A stretch of DNA of 64,000 nt from contig NZ_LT985323.1 of the NCBI RefSeq assembly GCF_900290275.1, forward strand, positions 155,641 through 219,640, written 5' to 3'. Positions 9,294-18,535 of the stretch are shown here, in pieces (the first letter of the stretch is position 1; each line of letters starts with the position of its first letter). The translations under genes were made by a program, and so were the position numbers. The notes beneath the pieces are model-generated. The model worked only from the letters and a program-made list of their open reading frames with translations. It did not search any database and was not told where the DNA came from. Origin of the DNA: Prevotella merdae. GTDB taxonomy: Bacteria > Bacteroidota > Bacteroidia > Bacteroidales > Bacteroidaceae.

Positions 9294-10130
9294 TTACGGA
9301 CATACAGCTCTAACCGAACGTCCACCGCCACGGTTGCCATTACCCCAATCCCAGTTGTCCTCATTGAAGCGGAGATAATATCCACAATACTCACTGTCAG
9401 AACTGAGTGTACCAGACCAATAGAAACCGAATTTACCTTCGTCATATAGATCTGATTTCGAGCGATAGCCTGGGGCAGGAAGGAATATCTGAGCGTCATT
9501 AGGACCTGTCACCAGAATTCCATCCACACCATTTTGCTGTGTCCACTCCTGATCACAGTTTTCATACAACTCTTTCAGTTGCTCAACAGTTGGCATTTGC
9601 CATGAGCCGCCCATGCGTACATGAGCCACATCAAACGAAGAGCCTGTAATGTCAGAGCCAATATTAATGAAACTGTATTTGTTGCTATTGTAGTGGGCGT
9701 ATGTATCCCAACTATATTCATCTTTCTCTATTGTCTCGCCCCAAGCATAATAACCGCCGTAGGCTTCGGGAAATGAAGCGCCTACATTGCAGCAAGCCCA
9801 TTTCGTGCCGCTTGGCAAACCGAGGTCTACGGCATGGGGATGATGCTCATCTGGACAACAATTCTTTAATGTGACGAAGTCTATATGGTCGATCGCATCT
9901 AATGGTGTTCTATACACACTGTCTTGAGTCCATATTTCTTGTACGACATATTCGTTCTTGACATTACTCTGAATGTCTTTTTGCGAATACACTACACTAT
10001 CCACTTTAGACTTCAAGAACATCGACTTTCCCTTGCCGTCATTTCTATACTGATAAATGGCTTCATTCTGTGCCATTACTCCACAACACATAGCGAAGAG
10101 GAGTGTAAAGGAGGTTACAAGTCTTTTCAT
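9294..10130 (-). CDS. Secreted FISUMP-domain protein (278 aa)
   Basis: A signal peptide (about residues 1-20, ending GVMAQ) is followed by a region seen in Bacteroidales secreted proteins and then, from about residue 98, the block AVDLGLPSGTKWACCNVGA and later GGSWQMPTVEQLKEL and FYWSGTLSSDSEYCGYYLRF. These are the hallmarks of the Fibrobacter succinogenes major paralogous (FISUMP) domain, a probable extracellular binding fold. Its ATG overlaps the stop of the upstream frame as ATGA. Function is not known; a surface or matrix role is inferred. Confidence 0.75.
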   Translation of the reverse strand: MKRLVTSFTLLFAMCCGVMAQNEAIYQYRNDGKGKSMFLKSKVDSVVYSQKDIQSNVKNEYVVQEIWTQDSVYRTPLDAIDHIDFVTLKNCCPDEHHPHAVDLGLPSGTKWACCNVGASFPEAYGGYYAWGETIEKDEYSWDTYAHYNSNKYSFINIGSDITGSSFDVAHVRMGGSWQMPTVEQLKELYENCDQEWTQQNGVDGILVTGPNDAQIFLPAPGYRSKSDLYDEGKFGFYWSGTLSSDSEYCGYYLRFNEDNWDWGNGNRGGGRSVRAVCP

Positions 10131-10607
10131 AGCTTACGGATTTTAAAAGTTACAGACGAGGTTTTTACAACATACACCGATCCGGACATTCCCGCAATGG
10201 GCAATGTCGAACAGCCTTGTGTGTCAGTTGTGGAAGAAGTGAGAAGCGTACCGTCAACAGTATAAACAAATACGCGAGTGCCAGGAACTGCATTGGCTAT
10301 CTTTAATTCGTCCCCTATTAATGAATAGAGGGTTCCCGAGCGCTCAATACCGTTGATATTCGTAGGATTCACATTCACATAAGTTAGCTTAAGAACATCT
10401 GCCGAAGGATAGCTAACTTCGTCCATGTGGGTGGTGATTACCAAGTCGTTGTTATTAAAAGTGACAAGAGGACGTTCACTCAATAAAATTGTCACCTCAT
10501 CACCAGATGCTTTATGAAGGCGTAATGCATTTACCCCCCGCATCGTCAGAAGCTCCCATTGCAAACATCGGCAATAAAGAAACAAATAAAAGAATGGTCT
10601 TTCGCAT
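10127..10607 (-). pseudogene. Secreted protein with C-terminal sorting-like tail, frameshifted at a G6 tract
   Basis: From ATG 10605-10607 the frame reads MRKTILLFVSLLPMFAMGAS, a good signal peptide, then enters a run of six G (plus-strand C 10534-10539) and soon reaches a stop. The next frame continues as VNALRLHKASGDEVTILL and ends at 10127 with a beta-rich tail (GSVYVVKTSSVTFKIRKL) like T9SS sorting domains. Five G instead of six would restore one protein of about 159 residues. The break may be a phase-variable tract, a true mutation or a base-calling error. The downstream FISUMP gene is coupled by an ATGA overlap. Confidence 0.7.
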
Positions 10608-10936
10608 AGATCTGTCTGTTAGATGTTAGTTAATAATAAAGTTAATAATTCACAAACGCGAAGGTAAGGCATTTCAAAAGATAACATTAAAAACAAAAGT
10701 TAAAAATATACAAGACTTAGATGTTTTTTTGCGAAGGGGTTGTTATTTCTTAAATTAACATGAATTCGATAAAATACAAAAACTTACACATATACACAAT
10801 GTAAGTGTATCCGCCTTAAAAATTACCCAAAAAATCGAAATCAAGCAATACCATTTTCATTTGTCAGACAAGGCACACCCAACAACATCATATTGCCAGA
10901 TTTGAAAAATCAATGTCACACCCAATCAGTTCAACC

Positions 10937-11045
10937 TCAATCTGAACGATTCATTCACCGTCACAGCCACTATCCCCCACTCTACATTCCCATGGCATTG
11001 TGGGATTGGATAACGATGGGGTCGGTTGAACCGACTCCATATAGT
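10937..11045. repeat. Dispersed ~105-115 bp repeat, copy 2
   Basis: This copy matches 7124-7226 and ends in the palindrome GGGTCGGTTGAACCGACTCC near 11018-11037. See the first copy for shared blocks. Confidence 0.75.
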
Positions 11046-11308
11046 TAATGAATAAGTAATGTTGCAAAGTGTGTTAATATGCACTTATTTTATGATTTCT
11101 GCAATGTATCCTATTATCGAATCTGCCATATCCAATGGTTTAGTATCATCAACGTTAAAAAAAGCAGTCTATGTGACAGCCGAAAGGCGGAATGTGACAG
11201 ACAACCCCCTACCATACCCTCCTACTATATGTAAAGACAATTCTGAACTGCTAGTTATTATCAAAGACTTTGATAATTAGAATTTCAACCTGTATTGTGA
11301 TTGTATTC

Positions 11309-11414
11309 ATATTATATTAAATGGCGATTTAATATAATATACTTGCCCATTTAATATAATATACTTGCCCATTTAATATATATTAAATCGCCATTTAATA
11401 TAATATACTTTGCA
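11309..11414. repeat. Perfect 28 bp inverted repeat enclosing tandem 22-mers
   Basis: The arms 11309-11336 and 11379-11406 are exact reverse complements over 28 bases with a 42-base gap. Inside, a 22-base unit rich in AT and ending CTTGCCC is repeated exactly at 11327-11348 and 11349-11370, with partial copies at 11371 and 11393-11414. It lies immediately downstream of the GSCFA gene, so it could form a strong hairpin in its transcript. Confidence 0.85.
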
Positions 11415-11425
11415 AGGCACATTTG

Positions 11426-12253
11426 CTACGGCATTTCAAATCCTTCGTACTTAGCCTTCAATGCATCAGCTTTCGCCATTGTCTTGCGCAAGAACTCCTT
11501 GTGTTCTTCGCTATCTGCATTGAACGGACGATGACCCAACGCGGCTTTAACCGGGCGCCATTCTTCAAGAAAGCTGCGTGTATGCTCACTGAAATATGTA
11601 TCGCCAAACCGTTGCCATATATATTCTACAGCCTGGTCGGACGGATGAAGCATGTCCTCACGATAGAATCGATAGTCGCGCAACTCGTCGTTCACTATCT
11701 CATAGGCAGGAAAATACTCCACCATATCATGCTCACGCACCACCTTGTCGGCAGCAAGCAGAAGCACGGCTTTTGACAGCTGACTGCCATGAAAGCCATA
11801 CTTGGCGTATCTTATCGGACTAACCGTAAGCACCACACGCACATCAGGATTGACACTACGCAGCCTGCCAATGGCACGACACAAGTATTCGGCACACTCG
11901 TCTACCGTAAGCTCACGCTCGGTAAACAGACGTTGAGGGCGCTTGCGGCAATTGTCCACTATCTCTCCTGTCTCGTTTAGTATATACACATGATTGGTGC
12001 CAAGCGTAAAGACAGCTGTACTTGGAGCCTCGGCATCTTCAGTCTCAAGCCTGTCGACATATCGGTCTACTGTATGCAGGATGCTTGCCGGATTGTACAT
12101 TACACCATCAGGATTGACCACGGCACGAAACATATCGGCCACGAAACGCTGACCAATATTGTCGGCAAAACAAGAACCTACAAACAACATACGCTCGCAA
12201 GGTTCGATGCTGAACCCTGCGAGCGGTATATTTACAGGTGTGCTAAATTGCAT
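11426..12253 (-). CDS. GSCFA domain protein (275 aa)
   Basis: The N-terminal region contains FVGSCFADNIGQRF near residues 24-37, the motif that names the GSCFA family, followed by NPDGVMYNPASI and a conserved LTVSPIRYA near the centre. The fold is related to SGNH hydrolases, so acyl or acetyl-ester hydrolysis is plausible, but no substrate is known. There is no signal peptide, so a cytoplasmic location is likely. It begins 14 bases after the stop of the YfhO-like gene and is probably cotranscribed with it. Confidence 0.85.
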   Translation of the reverse strand: MQFSTPVNIPLAGFSIEPCERMLFVGSCFADNIGQRFVADMFRAVVNPDGVMYNPASILHTVDRYVDRLETEDAEAPSTAVFTLGTNHVYILNETGEIVDNCRKRPQRLFTERELTVDECAEYLCRAIGRLRSVNPDVRVVLTVSPIRYAKYGFHGSQLSKAVLLLAADKVVREHDMVEYFPAYEIVNDELRDYRFYREDMLHPSDQAVEYIWQRFGDTYFSEHTRSFLEEWRPVKAALGHRPFNADSEEHKEFLRKTMAKADALKAKYEGFEMP

Positions 12254-12267
12254 AACAGATTATTTAT

Positions 12268-14844
12268 TTAAGTTAAGGAGTTAACTTCTTTACTCCTTAC
12301 CTTCTTTACCTCCAACAACACACCAGCAACAATGGCAAGCACAAGGAGCAGATAAGCCACATATGCGGCTGTCTCTGTATTCTTTACCGATTGCGGCTTG
12401 AATGTAAGTACCACTGTGTGCTGTCCCGGCTTAACGTTGATAGCACGCAAGATGTAGTTGACACGTCCTACGGGCACACTAACGCCATCTACTGTGGCTG
12501 TCCATCCAGGATAGTATACCTCGGAGAATACTACAATGCCACCCTTCTGCGACTGAACGGTGTATGTAAGTTCGTTGGCGTCGTACTTCTTCAGCGTTAC
12601 CAAAGATGTGTTGCCTTGCTTCTGGGCAGTTCCAAGAACATCGGCAAACTTCTTATCTGCAACTGCCTCATGGCGCAAGTTGATAGTTCCTACTGCATCA
12701 ATCTCCTGGTTGGCATTGTCAACATACTTGATGTTGTCTACAAACCAAGCATTGCCATAAGCATAAGGGTTCTGCAAAGGCACAGTCTGTCCGCCCTGAA
12801 GCGGAATGATAAAGTAGCGTGTGTTGAGCATATTGAGCACCGGATAGATAGAATCACCCGGCACACGTGTCATATCACCCTGAGCATCGGCTACTGCAGG
12901 CATAAGACGCTGCATCTCAGGTGAGATGTAGTAGTCGATAAGCTCCTGATAACGACGCAACTTGGCTGCATGATATCCACCGATAGACTTGTGATAATAA
13001 GATGTCTCGTTCTCGTTGAACGTGTTGGATGCCATGTTCAATACACGATAATCCTTGCCATGGTCTTGCAGAATCTGACGGTCGGTGGCTGTCTCTTGCT
13101 GAGGAGTGTCGCGCACACTGCGCTCTACAAACATATCATCGTAGAGATAGCGCTTGTTTACTTGCCACATATCGACAAGGCAAAGCACTATGATGGCTCC
13201 AACAGCATACTTGGTCTGCAACTTCTTCTTGAGAGCAAGCAGCAATATCACAGTACCCAAGACAATGATGAAGAACGAACGCCAGCAATCGGCGGTAAAG
13301 ATAGATATACGTATCTCACGCAGATTGGCGATAAGCGGACCAAGATACTCGCTTGGTATCTGCTTAAGCGCCTCCATCTCTGATAAAGAGATAAAGTCGG
13401 GGAAGAACACCGAAGGCATGATAGCGAACAGGAATGCGCATCCTGCCGAAAGTGCGAAGCTTATCCAAAGGTAGTCGCGGCGCTTGGTTGCCACAGCACC
13501 GAGCGGTGTAAAGAAGATGAAATTGATGACGCGCTCACGCACAGTAACCTTCTCGTCAAGCGATTTTGGATTCTGCAACAATTCCTTTAGGGCAAGCATA
13601 GCAAGCAAAGGTATCGTAAACTCGGCTATTACGAGTATGGAAGCCACGGTTCTGAACTTGGCATACATTGGCATATAGTCGAGGAAGAGGTCGGTAAACC
13701 ACATGAAGTTTCTACCCCACGACAGCAGTACAGACAATACAGTTGCTGCAAAGAGTGCCCACTTTATAGGTCCCTTAACGATGAACAATCCGAGTATAAA
13801 GAGCATAAATACGAATGCACCTACATATACCGGACCACTTGTACCCGGCTGATTGCCCCAATACTGTCCCATCTGCTGGTATACCTGATAGAATTGAGGG
13901 TCGGCTTTCTCCATAGCCTTCTCGTTGCTGGCGAGCGGAACAGAAGCTCCACCCTTAGCATTAGGTACGAGCAATGTCCATGTCTCGTCGATGCCATAAC
14001 TCCACTGTGTGATATAGTCGCGATCGAGTCCGCTGTTGGTCTGATTAGCTGAGTTCTTCTTGACAAGCTCGCTCTTTCCACGCATCGACTCTTGTGTGTA
14101 CTGCCATGTATGGTAAAGGTTGCTAAGATTGACAACAACTCCTAATACAGCAGCAACAAGACATACGCCGGTAGCCTTGGCAAACTGCGCAAGCTTCTTG
14201 TCGCGTACAGCCTGCCACAGATAAGCCAACACCATGAAGAAGATGATGAACATATAATAATACGTCATCTGCACATGGTTGGCCTGAATCTCAAGAGCTG
14301 TAAACAGAGCTGTTACAACAAATCCCCATACATACTTGCCCCTATAAGCAAGAACAACACCGGTTATCATCGGTGGCAAATAAGCAAGAGCCACAACCTT
14401 CCAGATGTGTCCAGCGGCAATAATGATGAAGAAATAACTGCTGAAAGCCCATATTATAGAGCCAAGAACGGCCAGTTCGCGACGGAAGTCGAAAGCACGC
14501 AGCAATATGTAGAAGCCCAACAAATAGGCAAATACATACCACACATTCTCGGGCAACCACAGATGATAAAACTTGCCCACCTCGTTTAACACCTGTTGAC
14601 TGTCGTACGAAGGTGCCATCTGATAAGTAGGCATACCGCTAAACAGAGAGTTTGTCCAACGTGTACGCTCTCCTGTACGTTGATAATACTCCGTAAGCTC
14701 TTGTCCGGCACCGCGTCCGGCAGAAGAGTCATGACGATAAAGGATGCGGCCCTCTGTGTCTGCCGGGAAGAAGTAGGCAAATGCTATTACCGCAAACAAC
14801 AACACTACCAAAATATCTGGCAGGAATCGTTTCAATGTCTTCAT
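12268..14844 (-). CDS. YfhO-like polytopic membrane protein (858 aa)
   Basis: Residues 1-30 form the first membrane span, and a dozen or so hydrophobic segments follow to about residue 590. The N-terminal extracytoplasmic loop has SLFSGMPTYQ, and the C-terminal quarter contains VFSEVYYPGWTATVDG, the typical YfhO tail with a beta-sandwich-like domain before the last span. YfhO proteins are GT-C-like membrane proteins linked to glycosylation of lipoteichoic acid or glycolipids in Firmicutes; the substrate in Bacteroidales is unknown. It is coupled to the GSCFA gene. Confidence 0.85.
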   Translation of the reverse strand: MKTLKRFLPDILVVLLFAVIAFAYFFPADTEGRILYRHDSSAGRGAGQELTEYYQRTGERTRWTNSLFSGMPTYQMAPSYDSQQVLNEVGKFYHLWLPENVWYVFAYLLGFYILLRAFDFRRELAVLGSIIWAFSSYFFIIIAAGHIWKVVALAYLPPMITGVVLAYRGKYVWGFVVTALFTALEIQANHVQMTYYYMFIIFFMVLAYLWQAVRDKKLAQFAKATGVCLVAAVLGVVVNLSNLYHTWQYTQESMRGKSELVKKNSANQTNSGLDRDYITQWSYGIDETWTLLVPNAKGGASVPLASNEKAMEKADPQFYQVYQQMGQYWGNQPGTSGPVYVGAFVFMLFILGLFIVKGPIKWALFAATVLSVLLSWGRNFMWFTDLFLDYMPMYAKFRTVASILVIAEFTIPLLAMLALKELLQNPKSLDEKVTVRERVINFIFFTPLGAVATKRRDYLWISFALSAGCAFLFAIMPSVFFPDFISLSEMEALKQIPSEYLGPLIANLREIRISIFTADCWRSFFIIVLGTVILLLALKKKLQTKYAVGAIIVLCLVDMWQVNKRYLYDDMFVERSVRDTPQQETATDRQILQDHGKDYRVLNMASNTFNENETSYYHKSIGGYHAAKLRRYQELIDYYISPEMQRLMPAVADAQGDMTRVPGDSIYPVLNMLNTRYFIIPLQGGQTVPLQNPYAYGNAWFVDNIKYVDNANQEIDAVGTINLRHEAVADKKFADVLGTAQKQGNTSLVTLKKYDANELTYTVQSQKGGIVVFSEVYYPGWTATVDGVSVPVGRVNYILRAINVKPGQHTVVLTFKPQSVKNTETAAYVAYLLLVLAIVAGVLLEVKKVRSKEVNSLT

Positions 14845-14951
14845 TATTATGATATATATAAACGTTTATATTTTCCGTTTGCAAAGTTACGCAAAGTATT
14901 GCATAAACGCTACGCTTTTCGTGGAGAAAAACGGGGTGTTTATTGAATAAA

Positions 14952-14984
14952 TTTGTACGTTCGCACCACAACACCTATCTTTGC
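14952..14984 (+). promoter_or_regulatory. Strong Bacteroidetes-type promoter of a short transcript
   Basis: TTTG at 14952-14955 and TATCTTTGC at 14976-14984 are separated by 20 bases, a full match to the -33/-7 consensus. The expected start is near 14991, and a terminator follows at 15221-15251. Confidence 0.8.
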
Positions 14985-15113
14985 AAACGTAAAATGAACA
15001 ATCAATATAATAAATAAACAGTCAAGATAGTTAGAGAGTTATATAAAAAGAGTTCATAAAACATCATTAAGTACACATACATACATCAGGTTACGTTTCA
15101 TACACATTAAGCA

Positions 15114-15167
15114 ATGTTATTAAGAACAATTATCAAGAGTTTCTACAGAGGTAGAATTCGTAAATGA
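15114..15167 (+). CDS. Possible 17-residue basic peptide
   Basis: The frame ATG...TGA encodes MLLRTIIKSFYRGRIRK, with seven Lys/Arg in 17 residues. It lies centrally in the short transcript at 14990-15251. No clear ribosome-binding site is seen, which is common in Bacteroidetes. Such a short frame may be chance; conservation would decide. Confidence 0.3.
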   Translation: MLLRTIIKSFYRGRIRK

Positions 15168-15220
15168 ATGAATTTTGTTGTTGATTAATAATTGTTTTCG
15201 TGAGAAAGCAAATTATAACG

Positions 15221-15251
15221 GCGGGATCTCATAAAGGTCCCGCTTTTTTTT
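15221..15251 (+). terminator. Intrinsic terminator
   Basis: The hairpin GCGGGATCT...AGGTCCCGC is followed directly by eight T. A TAACTTTGC box for the next gene (15253-15261) follows at once. Confidence 0.9.
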
Positions 15252-15402
15252 GTAACTTTGCCAAACGTAATAAAGCTTACATTTAGGCAAGCCAAAACTT
15301 CAAGGCTTAAACAATGCCTTATCAAGGCAAGCCAACGAATTATCAGAGCCTAAGACAAAGCTTTATAAGATTAAATCAAAGCAAATAACAATAATATATA
15401 TA

Positions 15403-16086
15403 ATGAAGATAGGAATAATTGTGGCTATGGACAAGGAGTTTGCACAGCTCACTACCCTTGCCACCGACATGAAAGAAGAAATGCATGGCCAACGCAAGTT
15501 CGTTACAGGACGTATTGCACACAACGAGGTTGTGATGCAGCAATGTGGCATTGGTAAAGTAAACTCGGCTGTTGGTGCAGCCGAGATGATAGCTATCTAT
15601 CATCCCGACCTTGTTGTATCTACTGGTGTAGCAGGTGGTGTTGACACATCGCTTGAGGTAACCAACGTTGTTGTAAGCTCGGAGTGTTGCTATCATGATG
15701 TATATTGCGGCGACGAGTGCAAACCAGGTCAGGTGCTCGGTATGCCCGAAAGATTTGGCTGTCCAAAGGATTTGGTAGAAAAAGCCACATCACTTGATTG
15801 TGAAACACATGTACGCAGCGGACTGATTGTTACTGGTGACTGGTTTGTAAACTCACGAGAGAAGATGCAGTCGATTGTAGACCAATTCCCTGACGCTACT
15901 GCCGTAGATATGGAGAGCTGCTCTATTGCACAGACATGCCATATCTACAACACACCGTTCATCTCGTTCCGCATTATCAGCGACATACCACTTAAGGACC
16001 ATAAGGCACAGATGTACTTCGACTTCTGGGAGCGTATGGCTGAAGGTTCGTTTGAGGTTACACGTGCGTTCCTTGAGAAAATCTAA
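15403..16086 (+). CDS. mtnN: 5'-methylthioadenosine/S-adenosylhomocysteine nucleosidase
   Basis: The protein matches the MTA/SAH nucleosidase family over its full normal length (227 aa). It starts MKIGIIVAMDKEF with the catalytic Glu12, has the GIGKVNSA phosphorylase-like loop, STGVAGG, AVDMESCS with the ribose-binding Glu, and SFRIISD with the catalytic Asp near residue 197. It cleaves adenine from MTA and SAH in the cytoplasm, giving S-ribosylhomocysteine from SAH. The next gene, 22 bases on, is luxS, which uses that product, so the two form an activated-methyl-cycle operon. Confidence 0.95.
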   Translation: MKIGIIVAMDKEFAQLTTLATDMKEEMHGQRKFVTGRIAHNEVVMQQCGIGKVNSAVGAAEMIAIYHPDLVVSTGVAGGVDTSLEVTNVVVSSECCYHDVYCGDECKPGQVLGMPERFGCPKDLVEKATSLDCETHVRSGLIVTGDWFVNSREKMQSIVDQFPDATAVDMESCSIAQTCHIYNTPFISFRIISDIPLKDHKAQMYFDFWERMAEGSFEVTRAFLEKI

Positions 16087-16108
16087 CTGTTAAAACAACA
16101 ATAATATT

Positions 16109-16594
16109 ATGGACAAGATACCAAGTTTTACAATAAACCACAACCTCTTGTTGCGTGGCATATATGTTTCGCGCAAGGACACTATCGGTGGCGACACCGT
16201 CACCACATTTGATATACGTATGAAGGAGCCTAATCGCGAGCCGGCTTTGCATCCAGGTGCTCTTCATACAATTGAGCATCTTGCTGCAACATATCTGCGC
16301 AACGACCCTGAATGGAAGGACAGTATTGTGTATTGGGGTCCGATGGGATGTCTTACGGGCAACTATCTTTTGATGAAAGGTGACTTGCAACCTAAGGATA
16401 TAGTAGACCTTATGCGCCGTACATTCCGCTTTGTAGCCGATTTTGAAGGCGATATACCAGGAGCAGCACCTAAGGATTGTGGCAACTGGTTGCTGCACGA
16501 CTTGCCAATGGCTCGTTGGGAGGCACGCAAATATTGCGACGAGGTGCTCGACTGCATTAAGGAAGAGAATATGGTATATCCTACAAACGACTAA
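16109..16594 (+). CDS. luxS: S-ribosylhomocysteine lyase (autoinducer-2 synthase)
   Basis: LuxS converts S-ribosylhomocysteine to homocysteine and DPD, the precursor of AI-2. The metal site HTIEH is at residues 53-57, the third ligand region at APKDCGNW (Cys124), and the catalytic Cys lies in GPMGCLTGNY (Cys81). Length (161 aa) is normal. It directly follows mtnN. Only 19 bases after its stop the group II intron begins on the other strand, so its transcript must run into the intron's antisense before meeting the old terminator at 18536-18582. Confidence 0.95.
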   Translation: MDKIPSFTINHNLLLRGIYVSRKDTIGGDTVTTFDIRMKEPNREPALHPGALHTIEHLAATYLRNDPEWKDSIVYWGPMGCLTGNYLLMKGDLQPKDIVDLMRRTFRFVADFEGDIPGAAPKDCGNWLLHDLPMARWEARKYCDEVLDCIKEENMVYPTND

Positions 16595-16612
16595 AATACA
16601 CCTATTATATAA

Positions 16613-18534
16613 ATCGAGTAGGAGGAAAACGAAGCAGTTTTCTTCCTACTTTCGTTTTCCGACCTCTCACACCACCGTACGTGCGGTTCCGCATACGGCG
16701 GTTCCTATTTTGGATACCATTCGAGATACGCCTCCATTAAAGTAGCATACCCTGCGGAGCGTAGTTTATTGTTATCTATCGCCCTTTTTAGAACAGGGCT
16801 GTCAGCTAGTCGCCAATAGCCCTTGCGAGTGTTACCCCATTCGTATGCTTGGTATTTATTGATACCGCATCTAATGAGGTTTGCCACTTTTGTCTTGACT
16901 TTCTTCCAAGCTTTCCATATACACATGCGTATTCTACGTCTTAACCATTCGTCTGTTACAAGCAAGAGACGCTTCATATTGGCAAAGTGATAATAGCCGA
17001 CCCAACCTCGTATGTATTCTTTCAGCTTCTGCTTTCTCTTGGCATATCCCCATCCATTGCTGCGGTTTGTCAGTTCTTTCAACCTTGACTTCATCTTGGC
17101 TTTGGACTTTGGGTGCACCGTGAGTTGGCATTCGCCTTTCATCACATAAAAGGAGTAGCCGAGGTATTTCACTCCGCGCACATACGACACTACGGTCTTT
17201 TCCTTGTTGACTTTGAGATATAGAGTATTCTCTATAAATCGGGTTATAGACTCCTTCACTCGCATTGCAGCCCTTTTGGACTTGCAGAATATCATCGAGT
17301 CATCGGCATAGCGCACAAAGGGGAGTTCTCTGCGTTCAAGTTCCTTGTCCAATTCGTTGAGCATTATGTTACTCAACAATGGACTTAGCGGACCGCCTTG
17401 GGGAGTTCCTTCCTCGCTCGCTTCAAACAAACCTTTGTTCATTACACCACTTCGGAGATATTTGTGTATAAGACTGACCACTCTGCCGTCTTTTATCGTA
17501 CGGCTGAGGATTTCTATGAGTTTGCTATGGCTCACCGTGTCGAAGAAGCGTTCAAGGTCAAGGTCGACTACATATATGTAGCCTTCGTTGACTATCCTTC
17601 GCGCTCCTCGTAGTGCGTCATGGCATCCTCTTCTCGGACGGAAGCCGTAGCTCGTCTTGGAGAATTGGTTCTCATAGATGGGAGTCAATACTTGGTTGAT
17701 GGCTTGTTGCACCAGACGGTCTACTACTGTAGGTATTCCCAACAGGCGCATCTTGCCATTGTCCTTGGGTATTTCTACCCTTTTTACTGGGTTCGGACGG
17801 TAAGAACCGTCCATCAAGGAACGGGTGAGTTCATCCTTATTGGTCAGGAGCCATGGGAACAATTGCTCGCACGACATCTTGTCGATACCACCACAGCCCT
17901 TGTTTCTCATAACTGCTTTGTATGCTCGATTGAGATTTGTGGGACTAAGAATTTGCTCGAAAAGGTGTTCCTTGTCGAATGGTACTTCCACGATGTTGTC
18001 TTCACACATCCACATGAAGGTCTGCACTCCCCCATACCATTCGGTTTCCGACCTATTTCTTTGGGGGCAGCCATTAACTTGGGATAATGTTTTCTGCATT
18101 CTTTCCTTCATAAGGTATGTTTCAATTACTATCGTTTAATTGTTAGGTTCAGCCCTTCGTGTAACGTTATCGATTGTTGCACTACTATGACGTCTGCTGA
18201 CTTCTCACGGCAAGCTTTACTCCACTTCTTTCGTAAAAACAACTATTTGAAGCGTCCGTGAGACCTCCTCGGATAAGGGCGTTGTCTTTCCATCTTATAC
18301 CTACTTCATTTACACCGACCGTTCCGAATAGCTATTGGGCTTTGGTTTGAATAGCAACCTCACCCACGGTCACATGCCTTATATGAAGTTTCTGTCCGTT
18401 AGGTCAGATGTTTGTCTTGGGCTTCCTTCAGATTTCATCTCGCGATGAACACCCTTGCCTTTGACTATGCAATTCCCGCTATTAGGGCTTGCTCGGGACT
18501 TTCACCCGTTAGACAATGCTCATGCCGAGCGTAC
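16613..18534 (-). mobile_element. Group II intron, probably class C
   Basis: The 5' end on the minus strand reads GTACGCTCGGC (from 18534), followed by GGGTGAAAGTCCCGAGC, an intron domain I signature. After the reverse transcriptase gene, AACCGCCGTATGCGG and CCGCACGTACGGTGGT form domain V, then a domain VI hairpin (GTAGGAAGAAAAC / GTTTTCCTCCTAC), ending near CTCGAT at 16613. The 5' end lies two bases beyond a perfect 16 bp terminator stem, as is usual for class C introns. Length is about 1.92 kb. End points are assigned by eye and may be off by a few bases. Confidence 0.85.
16705..18111 (-). CDS. ltrA: Group II intron reverse transcriptase/maturase (468 aa)
   Basis: The protein carries the RT blocks in order, including YGFRPRRGCHDAL, the GTPQGGPLSPLLSN block and the catalytic YADD near residues 267-270, then a maturase (X) domain with WVGYYHFANM. 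It lacks the C-terminal HNH endonuclease domain, as expected for class C intron proteins. It splices its own intron RNA and drives retrohoming. The frame is intact, so the intron is potentially active. Confidence 0.95.
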   Translation of the reverse strand: MKERMQKTLSQVNGCPQRNRSETEWYGGVQTFMWMCEDNIVEVPFDKEHLFEQILSPTNLNRAYKAVMRNKGCGGIDKMSCEQLFPWLLTNKDELTRSLMDGSYRPNPVKRVEIPKDNGKMRLLGIPTVVDRLVQQAINQVLTPIYENQFSKTSYGFRPRRGCHDALRGARRIVNEGYIYVVDLDLERFFDTVSHSKLIEILSRTIKDGRVVSLIHKYLRSGVMNKGLFEASEEGTPQGGPLSPLLSNIMLNELDKELERRELPFVRYADDSMIFCKSKRAAMRVKESITRFIENTLYLKVNKEKTVVSYVRGVKYLGYSFYVMKGECQLTVHPKSKAKMKSRLKELTNRSNGWGYAKRKQKLKEYIRGWVGYYHFANMKRLLLVTDEWLRRRIRMCIWKAWKKVKTKVANLIRCGINKYQAYEWGNTRKGYWRLADSPVLKRAIDNNKLRSAGYATLMEAYLEWYPK

Positions 18535-18535
18535 T

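Larger units (their letters stand above)
10608..11425. other. Non-coding stretch with dispersed repeat copy 2 and an AT-rich inverted repeat
   Basis: No supported gene was found; a 73-codon frame at 11059-11280 lacks any recognisable motif. The stretch holds the second copy of the ~110 bp repeat (10937-11045) and the inverted/tandem repeat at 11309-11414. Confidence 0.6.
14990..15251 (+). ncRNA. Short transcript of about 260 nt, sRNA or small-protein mRNA
   Basis: A perfect promoter (14952-14984) and a strong terminator bound this unit, yet it holds no gene of normal size. The only notable frame is 17 codons long (15114-15167). The sequence is AT-rich and I do not recognise it as 6S, tmRNA, RNase P or SRP RNA. 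It precedes mtnN-luxS, but the terminator lies before their own -7-like box. Confidence 0.5.

Noticed and set aside
11059..11280. 73-codon frame after the dispersed repeat
   Set aside because: No promoter, motif or coupling; composition is like the surrounding non-coding DNA.
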